Shown here piece after piece: positions 29,210 to 37,514 of a DNA stretch of 64,000 nucleotides; positions within the stretch are counted from its first letter, which is position 1, and each line of letters begins with the position of its first letter. Below the pieces are notes generated by a model. It ran no database searches and was not told where the DNA came from. It saw only the letters and a list, made by a program, of their open reading frames with translations. The stretch covers positions 285,111 to 349,110 of the forward strand of contig JALHMI010000009.1 in the NCBI GenBank assembly GCA_022844125.1. Reading direction: 5' to 3'. Made by a program: the position numbers and the translations under genes. This DNA is from Pirellulales bacterium. GTDB taxonomy: Bacteria; Planctomycetota; Planctomycetia; Pirellulales; PALSA-1355.

Positions 29210-29275
29210 CGCGAATCGGGCTTTGAAGCCGGCTACTTCGTGCAATGGCAAACTAGCGATTGAAGGGAGTTCGCC

Positions 29276-29638
29276 ATGACTCCCTATCCAGTCGGAATGG
29301 TGGAAGTGCCATTGCCCGGTGCGAAACCTCAAGATGAGCGCGTATTCATGACGCGCGAATTATGGGACCACCTCTGCATTCTCGCACGGTTCCAAAGTCT
29401 CCGGACAGATCCTGAGGAGTGGAGTCTTTCTTTTCATCAAGACTTTGCGTTGGCCGCGGCAGTCAACACGTGGCCAACCGGTCCATTCCCGCAATGGCTG
29501 GCGGGAGCACGCAATGACTCATTAATAAGCGTCGTTCGACTACCGAACGAAAGCGGGGTCGTTTGGCTACTTCTCACCTTATGCCACCAAGCTGTCGGGC
29601 GGTTGCTTCGGACAACATCAAAAGGAGACCGTTCATGA
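29276..29638 (+). CDS. Small protein of unknown function (paralogue pair A, member 1)
   Basis: A 120-residue soluble protein with a good ribosome binding site (GAAGGGAG). I do not recognise the family. It resembles the next gene: both have a short V-E-V/P-L strand near residue 10, a P-x-D-x-R-V-F segment, a middle helix and a V-P/L-P-x-E-[ST]-G-x-[AV]-V-L-L near the end. The pair overlaps by four bases (ATGA). It is the first gene of the mobile-element block. Confidence 0.55.
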   Translation: MTPYPVGMVEVPLPGAKPQDERVFMTRELWDHLCILARFQSLRTDPEEWSLSFHQDFALAAAVNTWPTGPFPQWLAGARNDSLISVVRLPNESGVVWLLLTLCHQAVGRLLRTTSKGDRS

Positions 29639-30006
29639 GAAAGCATCTACTTCTCTTCGGTACGGTTGAAGTCACATTGTCTGGGGACCCCAGCGATCCC
29701 CGAGTTTTCGTGTGCCGACCGCTATTCGTCTACTGCCACCAACTTGAGCGTGAATATAGAAGCCGACCGACCGCTGAGCGAGACGATTTAACCGTCACGC
29801 AGTATTGCTCGTTATATGCGGGAGCCCGCACGGTTGCCGGTGACACGTTTCCGACATCGTTCAGGTTTGACGGCCAGTTGTTCTTCGTCGATCGTGTCCC
29901 AACCGAGACCGGCGAAGCCGTCCTTTTGGTCACCACTGCCGCTTGCATACCCAGCAAAATAATGCGCACCGACGGCCGCTTCAGGTTCGAAGGAGGTGTG
30001 CAATGA
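29635..30006 (+). CDS. Small protein of unknown function (paralogue pair A, member 2)
   Basis: A 123-residue protein starting at ATG 29635 behind AAAGGAG; this start overlaps the previous stop. Key shared stretches with its neighbour are GDPSDPRVFVCR and VPTETGEAVLLVTT. No catalytic or binding motif is seen. Likely produced by tandem duplication followed by divergence. Confidence 0.6.
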   Translation: MRKHLLLFGTVEVTLSGDPSDPRVFVCRPLFVYCHQLEREYRSRPTAERDDLTVTQYCSLYAGARTVAGDTFPTSFRFDGQLFFVDRVPTETGEAVLLVTTAACIPSKIMRTDGRFRFEGGVQ

Positions 30007-30365
30007 AGCCCCTCACATTTAGCGGCTTTTTTGACATCTCATATCTGGCGAACGAGTGCGGGTGCCCCTATTCAGTCTGGCTGTCCGGAGAGGTTTTCGG
30101 CTGGTGCTACGGTAGTCCCTGCTTTGATTACGTCCAATCGCGCGAGGGCGGCATTCTTGTCTGCATCGGACATGAAGCGAGGCACAACGACTTCACCGAA
30201 CCGACTTTGGTTCGCGTCAAGGCCCTCGGCGACACCGTGTGGATCAATGTCGTCAAGCACCTTGGCGACGATGGTTCCACTCACCTTCTCGTGTTTTTTC
30301 CCCGCGAACAAAAAAGCCGCGTGCAATGGCGTTGGCCGCCATTCGGCGCTCACGGCGAGAATTAG
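30003..30365 (+). CDS. Small protein of unknown function (paralogue pair B, member 1)
   Basis: A 120-residue protein starting at ATG 30003 with GAAGGAGG upstream. It contains LANECGCPYSVWLSGEVFGW and a later GDTVWINVV and LLVFFPREQ. The same pattern occurs in the next gene, so they form a second tandem pair. No family recognised. It overlaps the previous stop by four bases, so four small genes appear to form one transcription unit. Confidence 0.6.
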   Translation: MKPLTFSGFFDISYLANECGCPYSVWLSGEVFGWCYGSPCFDYVQSREGGILVCIGHEARHNDFTEPTLVRVKALGDTVWINVVKHLGDDGSTHLLVFFPREQKSRVQWRWPPFGAHGEN

Positions 30366-30408
30366 TTGGCTGACCGAGGCTCCTTGAGACGATCGACGGA
30401 GGTGTTCC

Positions 30409-30735
30409 TTGTCGCCCCACGACGTGACATCCTTTGCCAAAGAGTGTGGCTGTAGTGGTTCCGTGTTCGTCAGTAACGACATCTATAGGTGGTGCTTTGC
30501 GAATTCCAATCGCAAGGCTCAGAACTTACGGGCAAGTGGGCTGCTTAAATCTGTCGCATGGGCGACCGGGGGACCAAAACCTAGCCATCGTCAATTGCTT
30601 AGAGCAAATGCCGCAGGTGACTTCGTTTGGGTCACCGTAGTGTTCTGCCCAGGCACACTCTTGCCATTCATCTATGTGTATTTTCCTTATGAGCGAGAAG
30701 CACGGATGCCAGATCTGGAACTCTTTCCTTTCTAG
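30409..30735 (+). CDS. Small protein of unknown function (paralogue pair B, member 2)
   Basis: A 108-residue protein with a TTG start at 30409 preceded by GGAGGTG. Shared pattern with its neighbour: FAKECGCSGSVFVSNDIYRW, then GDFVWVTVV and YVYFPYERE. No family recognised. An ATG start inside would lose the shared N-terminus, so TTG is preferred. Confidence 0.55.
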   Translation: MSPHDVTSFAKECGCSGSVFVSNDIYRWCFANSNRKAQNLRASGLLKSVAWATGGPKPSHRQLLRANAAGDFVWVTVVFCPGTLLPFIYVYFPYEREARMPDLELFPF

Positions 30736-30765
30736 GAATAGCGAACTCGCACTTGGTGAAGAAAT

Positions 30766-31155
30766 ATGAGCATCGCGCACCCTTCCTGGTATTTCGTTTG
30801 TGCCGAATGCGGTTCGAAATGGTTTGCGCCGTCCTCGCGAGTTGATTGTCCGCGTTGTGGCAGTCCCAGTGAATCGCAGGAACAGCTCACACCACCATGG
30901 CTGCGCGGGGGCCTACAAGATGTCATAACTGCTCCGGCACCCCGACAGGACGCTCTTCCGACGGACGTAAATCCGGCCAGTCAGCCGCCTCGTGAGCCCT
31001 TAACCGAAGAACGACGACCACCCTCGGCGACCAGCACTTCGCTGGACGCCAATGCATCCGAAATTGATCGTCAGGAGGAATACCGCCGCGAACACCTTAA
31101 TCAACTTCGGCGTCGGGCCTGCCCGGGTTGCGGCGACGGCGCCCCAGTTTTCTGA
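30766..31155 (+). CDS. Double zinc-ribbon-like small protein ending in CPGCGD
   Basis: A 129-residue protein with an N-terminal zinc ribbon (CAECGSKWF...CPRCGS), a disordered Pro-rich linker, and a C-terminal tail RRRACPGCGDGAPVF. The tail is nearly the same as that of a 61-residue protein at 60327-60512 (KRSCPGCGDDGSLF). The shared tail at both ends of the element suggests a functional module, perhaps nucleic acid or protein binding. Not assigned to a family. Confidence 0.65.
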   Translation: MSIAHPSWYFVCAECGSKWFAPSSRVDCPRCGSPSESQEQLTPPWLRGGLQDVITAPAPRQDALPTDVNPASQPPREPLTEERRPPSATSTSLDANASEIDRQEEYRREHLNQLRRRACPGCGDGAPVF

Positions 31156-31187
31156 ATCGACAGTTCCCACAAATGGAGCCTCCGACC

Positions 31188-31637
31188 ATGGACAATTCTC
31201 TCGATGTCATCAAAGAACGGTTAAAGGAGCAACAAGCCAAGATAGCCGTCAAAGCCGATGAGCTGAGGTCCGCCCTAGCTGAACTCGACGACGATCAAGG
31301 ACGCATTGACGCGGCATTAGCTGCGCTCGCGGGCACGGCCTTAGCTTCTTCAAATGGAAAGAAGCAGGAGAAGAGGAAAACCTTAGCTCCCTCGGCCACT
31401 AAAGTCCAAGTCGTCTCATTCATTGCTGAGGAGCTAAAGCAGCAGCGATTGATGCAAGAAGAGGAATTGAGGGCACGCGTCGAAAAGAAGCTCGTTAATT
31501 CTGGATACAGCCGCATGGGCTACAAGCTCCGCTTTAAAGAAGCTTTGGCCGATCCGCAGTTTCTCAGAACCCCAGGCGGTATCCAACTCGGCAAAGAAGC
31601 GACTAGTGGCCAGCCTCCCTCAGTCCGTCCGGTTTGA
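31188..31637 (+). CDS. Coiled-coil small protein of unknown function
   Basis: About 149 residues from ATG 31188; an alternative in-frame ATG lies at 31173. The first 60 residues are a predicted coiled coil (IKERLKEQQAKIAVKADELR). The second half is basic and helical with a KLVNSGYSRMGYKLRFKEAL segment that could be a winged helix-like DNA-binding part. Function unknown. Confidence 0.55.
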   Translation: MDNSLDVIKERLKEQQAKIAVKADELRSALAELDDDQGRIDAALAALAGTALASSNGKKQEKRKTLAPSATKVQVVSFIAEELKQQRLMQEEELRARVEKKLVNSGYSRMGYKLRFKEALADPQFLRTPGGIQLGKEATSGQPPSVRPV

Positions 31638-31725
31638 ACGTGCTGCCCGCACACCCGTGCACCATAGTGCTGCAAGTGCAACAACGCGTTTGCAGAACAT
31701 TTACCACCTTGAAGGAGGAAAGCAC

Positions 31726-31983
31726 ATGGAAAGAACAGAAAGGACCAAACCAGCATTCGAGGCCCGGCTGAATGGTGTCAGGCTCGCCGTCTGGCAGAAC
31801 GAAACCGATGGACGCCAATGGTTTTCGGCGGCGCCCTCGCGGCGGTTCGTAGATTCGAGCAGTAAGGAAGCAAAGTACACCGGGACATTCAATGGCGTTG
31901 CAGACTTGGTCTTGCTTCGCGAGGCCATCAATCAAGCAATTGACTGGATGACCAGCCGCCAATTGGGCGGCGAGGAAGAGTAG
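31726..31983 (+). CDS. PC4-like small single-strand-binding-type protein, paralogue 1
   Basis: An 85-residue protein behind GAAGGAGG. The pattern R-x-x-x-x-R-L-A-V-W-Q-N-E followed by a W/F strand, and a C-terminal helix with LREAINQAIDWM, resembles the transcriptional coactivator PC4 fold (IKV-x-x-W-N, then strands, then helix). Two more copies of this family are at 59993-60343 and 61800-62060. PC4-like proteins bind single-stranded DNA, which would suit plasmid replication or transfer; this is inference. Confidence 0.6.
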   Translation: MERTERTKPAFEARLNGVRLAVWQNETDGRQWFSAAPSRRFVDSSSKEAKYTGTFNGVADLVLLREAINQAIDWMTSRQLGGEEE

Positions 31984-32069
31984 CAGTTTGGCAAACTCGG
32001 TGGCGGCGGAGAGATTTCGATTCGTTCTCAGAAACCGCCACCGAGTCGCCATCTTTGACAGCGGAGCAG

Positions 32070-32402
32070 ATGGAGACTGTAAAGAAATACAACGGATACT
32101 CGAGCTTTGAGACCTGGACCTTGGCTCTTTGGATGAATAACGACCAAGGAAGTTATGAACGGTACCGGGAATTGGCTCGCGAGATTCGAGAAATCCAAGG
32201 ACGTAAAGCGGCCGAGTACCTTAGCAAACGCGAAGTAGAGGTCGTAGCTTTGGCCGAAGCGCTTCGCGAAGAGTTTGAGGAAGATTCGCCAGTCGCACAG
32301 CACATATCAGTCTACGCCGACTTGATGAACGCAGCACTAGCGGAGGTCGACTGGCACGAGCTCGCGAGCAATTTGCTGGATGACATTACGGAGGAGAGCT
32401 AA
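32070..32402 (+). CDS. DUF7249-like accessory protein
   Basis: A 110-residue protein whose N-terminus KKYNGYSSFETWTLALWMNN matches the YNGY-x-[NS]-x-ETW-x-x-ALW signature of the DUF7249 family found on plasmids and phages. Start ATG 32070 lies behind GGAG; an in-frame TTG at 32055 is possible. Function unknown in the family. Confidence 0.7.
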   Translation: METVKKYNGYSSFETWTLALWMNNDQGSYERYRELAREIREIQGRKAAEYLSKREVEVVALAEALREEFEEDSPVAQHISVYADLMNAALAEVDWHELASNLLDDITEES

Positions 32403-32404
32403 CC

Positions 32405-32770
32405 ATGACGGGCATTATTTACAGCTGCACGCGAGCTGAGGCGATTCGCGACGGCGTCCTAATCGACGTTTCGGAAATGGCGGCAGAAGCCGGTTTCCGA
32501 TACCCAGTCGCCCTGAGCCGTGCCGCCTGGGCTGCTGGCGTCGAAGTCAGTTTAAGTGATGCGTGCCAGGACGAGCAGGGGCGATTGTGGGACATCCTAA
32601 ATGTTCTGCGGTTCGAAATCCGAGCCGCCACGAGCCAAAGCCTTATTTACTTTGACGTGCTCGTCGCCAAAGGAGGGAAGAAGCCCGAGCCCATCCGATT
32701 GAAAGCTCACTGCGGCCCCGGCGACAACCTTGAACCCGTCATCACTGTGATGGTCCCCAATGAGGATTAA
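32405..32770 (+). CDS. DUF6573-like accessory protein
   Basis: A 121-residue protein. The N-terminus IIYSCTRAEAIRDGVLIDVS and the following AGFRYPVALSRAAW match the DUF6573 family of plasmid and conjugative-element proteins as I remember it. It starts three bases after the previous stop, so the two are co-expressed. No known biochemical role. Confidence 0.7.
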   Translation: MTGIIYSCTRAEAIRDGVLIDVSEMAAEAGFRYPVALSRAAWAAGVEVSLSDACQDEQGRLWDILNVLRFEIRAATSQSLIYFDVLVAKGGKKPEPIRLKAHCGPGDNLEPVITVMVPNED

Positions 32771-32857
32771 TCCGGTGCATCAAGCAAATCAAATATCCGC
32801 TGCCTCATTTTTTAGCATCCATTGCGGCACGGCAGCGACGTCGGGAGTTAACCAGAT

Positions 32858-33070
32858 ATGAAAACCAAGGGATCGTCGCGTCGGAGACTGCCGGAGGAGA
32901 TCGCCGATTCGATGGCGGCGGTGCTGGACTTCTTTTGGCAGGACGAAGCCAAGGACTACTTATCCCGTAGCAGGGAAGAGCAGCATCAGCACATCTTCAA
33001 CGACATGCTTGCAGTAAGGCAATGGCTAGCTGCACGCACTCGAAACTCTCTACAAGGAACGCGCAGATGA
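32858..33070 (+). CDS. Small hypothetical protein
   Basis: A 70-residue basic, helical protein (LPEEIADSMAAVLDFFWQ). I do not recognise it. Its stop overlaps the ATG of the next small frame (ATGA). Confidence 0.45.
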   Translation: MKTKGSSRRRLPEEIADSMAAVLDFFWQDEAKDYLSRSREEQHQHIFNDMLAVRQWLAARTRNSLQGTRR

Positions 33071-33258
33071 GCACTCCGAGACTGACCTTTTTCAAACGCT
33101 TGACTGGCAGCTTCTGGCCAGTTGCTGACCTTCGGACTGAAACAATGCTTCTTGCAACGTTGGCCATTCCGGCCCACGAAAAACTAATTGACAAATCCAG
33201 TACACCCGTGCACCTCGCGGTGCGGCTAAGGAATCCTGCTGAAACAATCCATCCGTAA
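33067..33258 (+). CDS. Possible small protein coupled to the previous gene
   Basis: A 63-residue frame starting at ATG 33067 inside the previous stop. The ATGA overlap is the only strong evidence. No family, membrane segment or motif is visible. Confidence 0.35.
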   Translation: MSTPRLTFFKRLTGSFWPVADLRTETMLLATLAIPAHEKLIDKSSTPVHLAVRLRNPAETIHP

Positions 33259-33273
33259 AGCATTTGCCCACAA

Positions 33274-33291
33274 GGGAAACATCGGTTTCCC
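33274..33291. other. Inverted repeat, candidate transfer origin (oriT)
   Basis: A perfect 7-bp inverted repeat (GGGAAAC, 4-base loop ATCG, GTTTCCC) lies in the only sizeable gap upstream of the MobC-like and relaxase genes. MobF relaxases nick beside short inverted repeats located next to their own genes. Position and structure fit oriT; no nick site can be proven from sequence. Confidence 0.4.
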
Positions 33292-33373
33292 AGCGGAAAA
33301 CCTGAGAGCGCCAATTCGCCCTAAGCCGTGAGCCTTTCGCTAGTTTCCAAGAAAACCAAGAGACCGGTGCGAT

Positions 33374-33874
33374 ATGAGATCGCTGACAGAACAGGTCACA
33401 TTCAAAGTGAGTGCCGAGACGCTCGCCCAATTGCAACAACGCGGCCGGACGCAGGGGCTCGATGCAAATCCCTACGCTCGGAGACTCGTCGAAGAAGGCT
33501 TGGATCGTGGCGGAACGGAAAATCTCGCTGACGAGTTCCGCGAGTTGCTGGCAGTCTTGCGCCCCCTGGCCGATCGAATGTGTTCCTTACCGACGGAGTC
33601 CACACCGATGCCGTCCAACACCATCGCAGCCGCTCAGCTTGAACAGTTCAGCAACTTGGTACAACGCGCGACCGAGTCGATCTTAAGTCACAAGACAGAG
33701 GCATCGCCTGACAATCAGCCGGCCCAAACGGCCATCGCCCTGATCGCAAATCGTCTGCTCGAACTTCGAGCAGACCTCAATAAGACCTTCGCAGCGCTCC
33801 TTCATTACAACATGGGATTTAGCGCCGAAGAGGCCCAACACTGGGTCGACGTTCGTCTATCACGAGGAAATTAA
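33374..33874 (+). CDS. MobC-like relaxosome accessory protein
   Basis: A 166-residue protein whose N-terminus (TFKVSAETLAQLQQRGRTQG) looks like a ribbon-helix-helix DNA-binding domain, with a helical C-terminal part (LIANRLLELRADLNKTFAALL). It sits 13 bases before the relaxase gene. RHH proteins at this place usually bind oriT and guide the relaxase. The family name is inferred from position and fold. Confidence 0.65.
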   Translation: MRSLTEQVTFKVSAETLAQLQQRGRTQGLDANPYARRLVEEGLDRGGTENLADEFRELLAVLRPLADRMCSLPTESTPMPSNTIAAAQLEQFSNLVQRATESILSHKTEASPDNQPAQTAIALIANRLLELRADLNKTFAALLHYNMGFSAEEAQHWVDVRLSRGN

Positions 33875-33887
33875 TCGGAGATCGCGA

Positions 33888-36800
33888 ATGCTTTCCATCG
33901 GCAAGTTAGGCAACGCCAACTATCACATCTCTCTGGCTCAAAAAGACTACCATCTAAAGGGCGGGGAACCTGAGGGCGAGTGGACTGGCGGAGGCGCCGC
34001 TCGGCTAGGGCTGACTGGAGCCGCTCGGCCCCGTCATTTTCGATCGCTATTTGCGGGCAGTTCGCCCGTTGGCAAGAAGCTCGTCCAAAATTCGGGCTGC
34101 GACAAAAGGCGAGCCGGTTGGGACTTAGTTTTCACTGCCCCCAAGATCGTGTCCTTACTCTGGGTATTCTTACCGAAGGAACAGCAACGCTGCATTCAAG
34201 CGGCCCACAAGATCGCAGTACATCGAGCAATTCAGTACCTCGAAAAGGAGCTAATTTATGTGCGGCGCGGCAAACAGGGCACCAATCACGTGCAAGCCAC
34301 AGGTGTCTACGCCCTGTTTGAGCATGCGTCCTCACGCCTGCTTGATCCAAATCTTCACACCCACGCGGTTCTATTTAACTTGGGCTTCGCGAAGGGCCGT
34401 TGGGGCGCAATCGACGGCAAGCGAATCTACACCTCCAAGATGCTGTTGGGTGCGATCTACCGGACTGAACTGGCTCACCAGCTTTGGAATGACCTTGGAC
34501 TGCCATTCAAGCAGGTTAGGCACTGGATCGATGTTGACGGAGTCCTGCCCGAACGCTTGGTTCAATTCTTTTCGAAGCGGAGCCAAGAGATCCGCTCGGC
34601 TATGCGGCTATTTGGCTCTCGCAGCGCCAAAGCATCAGATGTCGCGAATCTGAGGACGCGCGAAAGCAAGCGGCAAATATCCAGGCCGGAGCTTTTCACG
34701 CGGTGGCGTCGAGAAGCCAAGTCGCTCGGCTATGACCGCGAATATTTCAAAAGCCTCTTCCAGGGAGGACGCTTAGCAAGCGCGACAGGGGAGGCATCGC
34801 TGGGGCCCGACGGACTTGGCCGGATGCTTGACTCCGCGATCCGCCAATCAATCCAATCCGTCAGCGCCCACCTGTCACATTTCTCTAAACGCGATTTGCT
34901 ACGAGTGTTTTTGCCGCTGGCCGGTTTGGCACATGCTTCAGTCGACCGAGCCCTAGCGACCTTCGACCGGGCTATCCAATCGAATTCCGACCTCATCAAG
35001 CTTAAGCCAACGAATGGAGAATTGCGATTCACAACTCGGGCCAACCTTGAGCTGGAGAAATCGTTGATGTCGCAAGTCGAGGCTTTAAAGTCTCAGGCCG
35101 CGAACAAAGTTTCCAGCAAAGTTGTCGACAAGCACTTGGTAGGAGGCGATCTATCAGAAGAACAAATGGACGCCGTTAAGTATCTAGTGCAGGGGCCTGG
35201 TCGCATTAAGATGCTGGCAGGTGGCCCCGGCACGCGCAAGACAATGACGATTGCGGCGGCGTACAAAATTCTCAAGCAGGCAGGGTTCAAAGTTCGAGGA
35301 ACCGCCATTGCCGGTAAAGCGGCTCGCAATTTAGAAGAAAAATCGAAAGTAAAGAGCCACACGGTGGCTCGACTATCGAAAGACTTAAACGCCGGATTGC
35401 TCCAAGATCTTGCGCATCATGGCCGGCAGTTGATGCGAGCTGCTTTCGGTCTTCCTACTTACCGGCTTCATCGCATCAAGCTTACCCCAAAGACGGTACT
35501 GGTGGTCGACGAAGCCGCCATGCTGGACACCAAGACAGCAAGCGAACTTCTCGACAAAGTTGCTGCGGCCGGGGCGAGTATCGTTCTCGTCGGCGACGAA
35601 AACCAGTTGCCGCCAATCGGAGTTGGTGCCCCCTTCGCGAGCATTAAGCGACAACTTCCACATGCGAGTCTCACGCAGATTCGCAGGCTCAAGCATGCTC
35701 AGGACATAGAAGCCCTGAAGAATATCGCCGCCGGTGAGCCACAAAAGGCGTTACAGCAATACGCGGATCGCCAATTGCTTTTCGCGGGGGACAACCGCAA
35801 TGCGGCTATCGAAAAGCTACTCGCGGATTGGTCATCGAGTGGTGGCATTTCGCGTCCCCAGGAGCACATGATTCTGGTTGCTACCAACGAGGAGCGGCAG
35901 CGCCTTAATCAAGAGGCCCAGCGGCTGCGGCAAGATCACAAAGCGGTCGCACGCGAGGGACAGCTAGTCAATGGTGAGCTACTCGCAAAAGGCGATCGAG
36001 TCATGTTTCTCGCCAATCATTCGACTCTTGCCGTCAGTAACGGTGACATCGGTACCGTCATTGCGAGTGGGCGCGCGTACGAGCGTTCTCTTAGCGTCAT
36101 GCTGGACTCCGGTAAAACAATCGACGTGCCCTTAGATCAATATGACCAGCTGACCCTAGGTTACGCTGCGACCGTGCATAAGTTTCAAGGCAGTGATTTA
36201 CTAAACACGTACGCTTTACTCGGCGGGTCGATGCAAAGTCGGGAGTTTACGTTCACACAGCTCTCTCGACACCAAGAGACTTGCCGCTTGTATACGGACA
36301 AACTCGAAGCAGGGGAGAAGCTAGAACACCTTCACCGACAAATGGCCACCCAGATACGCGAATGTCTGGCAATCGACCTGTTGCCGTCATCTCCTTCACC
36401 TCCTCCTGAGCCCGACGGCAGCATCAATCTTCACCCACGTTCCGAAGGCGTAGACGCGGAACTCAATGGTCATGTCCTCGATCCACCTCGGGTCAGATTG
36501 CAATTAACAGCTCGCAAGGCGGCGCAGCTTGGGGAGCCGACCGCTCCTGGCGAGTTGCCGTCAGACGCTGTGGTTCTGTCTCCACTGCATCGAGGTGCAG
36601 AGAAAGCACAACTCTCGGCAGAGTCGGTGACATTAGAACAACCGACGAATGTTCCGGAGAACAAGTTGGCGGAGCGGGCCCCAAAAGCCCGCTTTCCATC
36701 TTCGCGTAACTCACCTGCAAATGACGCGGACGCATCGCCTTTAGGTGAGAAGTTAGCAGTTCCAATTCCGCAGGACCAGAAAACGAGCCTGTCCAACCCT

Positions 36801-37514
36801 GGGGAGCGAGATGTTTGGCAAAACGGAGCGATTATTGGTGAGCCAAGGTCATCAGCGGCCGCCATTGCTGCGGTTCCGGAAAGCCGGCCGAAGCCTGTCA
36901 AGGACGCTGAGCCGACCCTAGCGAGCGATGCACATAAAGTGATGGGTCGTAAATCCTCACCTGAACCAATTGGACCCGCACAGACAACTGCCATTCCCGC
37001 GGAACGAAGTAGACAAGTAGGCGAATCGCAAGATGGGAGAGAAACTCAAGCCGAAAAGCAGCTGATATCGCAGCAGCAGGTACCCCGGAGCGCTGGCGAT
37101 TTCGCGCATGCGCGAATCGAAGTTAAGTCGCCAGTGTTGGAAACCTCATTGACGCCGCTCAATCGCGATGATTTTCAGAATGCCCGCTCATTTAACCTCC
37201 ACAATGAGTCGTTACCACCGATTCGCAAGTCTCTAGCGAAGGCTGACGAGTCACGCACACCCAACTTAGGTCTGGAAATTGAGCGAAGTGCGCCACGCTT
37301 GTTCCTCGTGGTTTCCAACGATCAATCACCCGCCCGATCTCCGGGTGCCAGTGACGATTCCCTGTCGAAAAAGGACGCACTGACAAAGCGCGTGGAAGAA
37401 ACATTTCTGGAGCGAGAACATCGCCTCATACGGCAATTAGACGAAAGGAAGGCACATGAACACCCAAGTATTCTACAAACCGACGCGGCTCGTTTTGGAC
37501 CTAAGCCGTCCTAA
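33888..37514 (+). CDS. MobF (TrwC/TraI) family relaxase-helicase
   Basis: A 1208-residue conjugative relaxase. The N-terminal TrwC domain (about residues 1-300) has Tyr residues in NYHISLAQKDYHLKGGEPEG and the metal-binding His cluster in DPNLHTHAVLFN near residue 156, with EHASSRLLDP before it. The RecD-like helicase follows: a Walker A region at residues 445-452 that reads GGPGTRKT, DEAAMLD, GDENQLPPIG and a UvrD-like YAATVHKFQGSD. Arg450 replaces the expected Gly of Walker A (GTGKT), which may weaken ATP binding. From about residue 830 the protein is a long disordered, Pro/Ser-rich tail. It would nick at oriT and unwind DNA for transfer. Its end overlaps the coupling-protein gene by 59 bases. 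Confidence 0.9.
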   Translation: MLSIGKLGNANYHISLAQKDYHLKGGEPEGEWTGGGAARLGLTGAARPRHFRSLFAGSSPVGKKLVQNSGCDKRRAGWDLVFTAPKIVSLLWVFLPKEQQRCIQAAHKIAVHRAIQYLEKELIYVRRGKQGTNHVQATGVYALFEHASSRLLDPNLHTHAVLFNLGFAKGRWGAIDGKRIYTSKMLLGAIYRTELAHQLWNDLGLPFKQVRHWIDVDGVLPERLVQFFSKRSQEIRSAMRLFGSRSAKASDVANLRTRESKRQISRPELFTRWRREAKSLGYDREYFKSLFQGGRLASATGEASLGPDGLGRMLDSAIRQSIQSVSAHLSHFSKRDLLRVFLPLAGLAHASVDRALATFDRAIQSNSDLIKLKPTNGELRFTTRANLELEKSLMSQVEALKSQAANKVSSKVVDKHLVGGDLSEEQMDAVKYLVQGPGRIKMLAGGPGTRKTMTIAAAYKILKQAGFKVRGTAIAGKAARNLEEKSKVKSHTVARLSKDLNAGLLQDLAHHGRQLMRAAFGLPTYRLHRIKLTPKTVLVVDEAAMLDTKTASELLDKVAAAGASIVLVGDENQLPPIGVGAPFASIKRQLPHASLTQIRRLKHAQDIEALKNIAAGEPQKALQQYADRQLLFAGDNRNAAIEKLLADWSSSGGISRPQEHMILVATNEERQRLNQEAQRLRQDHKAVAREGQLVNGELLAKGDRVMFLANHSTLAVSNGDIGTVIASGRAYERSLSVMLDSGKTIDVPLDQYDQLTLGYAATVHKFQGSDLLNTYALLGGSMQSREFTFTQLSRHQETCRLYTDKLEAGEKLEHLHRQMATQIRECLAIDLLPSSPSPPPEPDGSINLHPRSEGVDAELNGHVLDPPRVRLQLTARKAAQLGEPTAPGELPSDAVVLSPLHRGAEKAQLSAESVTLEQPTNVPENKLAERAPKARFPSSRNSPANDADASPLGEKLAVPIPQDQKTSLSNPGERDVWQNGAIIGEPRSSAAAIAAVPESRPKPVKDAEPTLASDAHKVMGRKSSPEPIGPAQTTAIPAERSRQVGESQDGRETQAEKQLISQQQVPRSAGDFAHARIEVKSPVLETSLTPLNRDDFQNARSFNLHNESLPPIRKSLAKADESRTPNLGLEIERSAPRLFLVVSNDQSPARSPGASDDSLSKKDALTKRVEETFLEREHRLIRQLDERKAHEHPSILQTDAARFGPKPS

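Larger units (their letters stand above)
28655..29275. other. Gene-poor junction region with tRNA/tmRNA-like remnant
   Basis: About 620 bases between the truncated PIN-like gene and the first small gene of the mobile element. It contains a perfect terminator-like hairpin (28902-28927), the second copy of the 20-bp tRNA/tmRNA-end repeat (28965-28984) and a broken coding fragment (29109-29209). I read it as the left junction of the inserted element. Confidence 0.6.
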
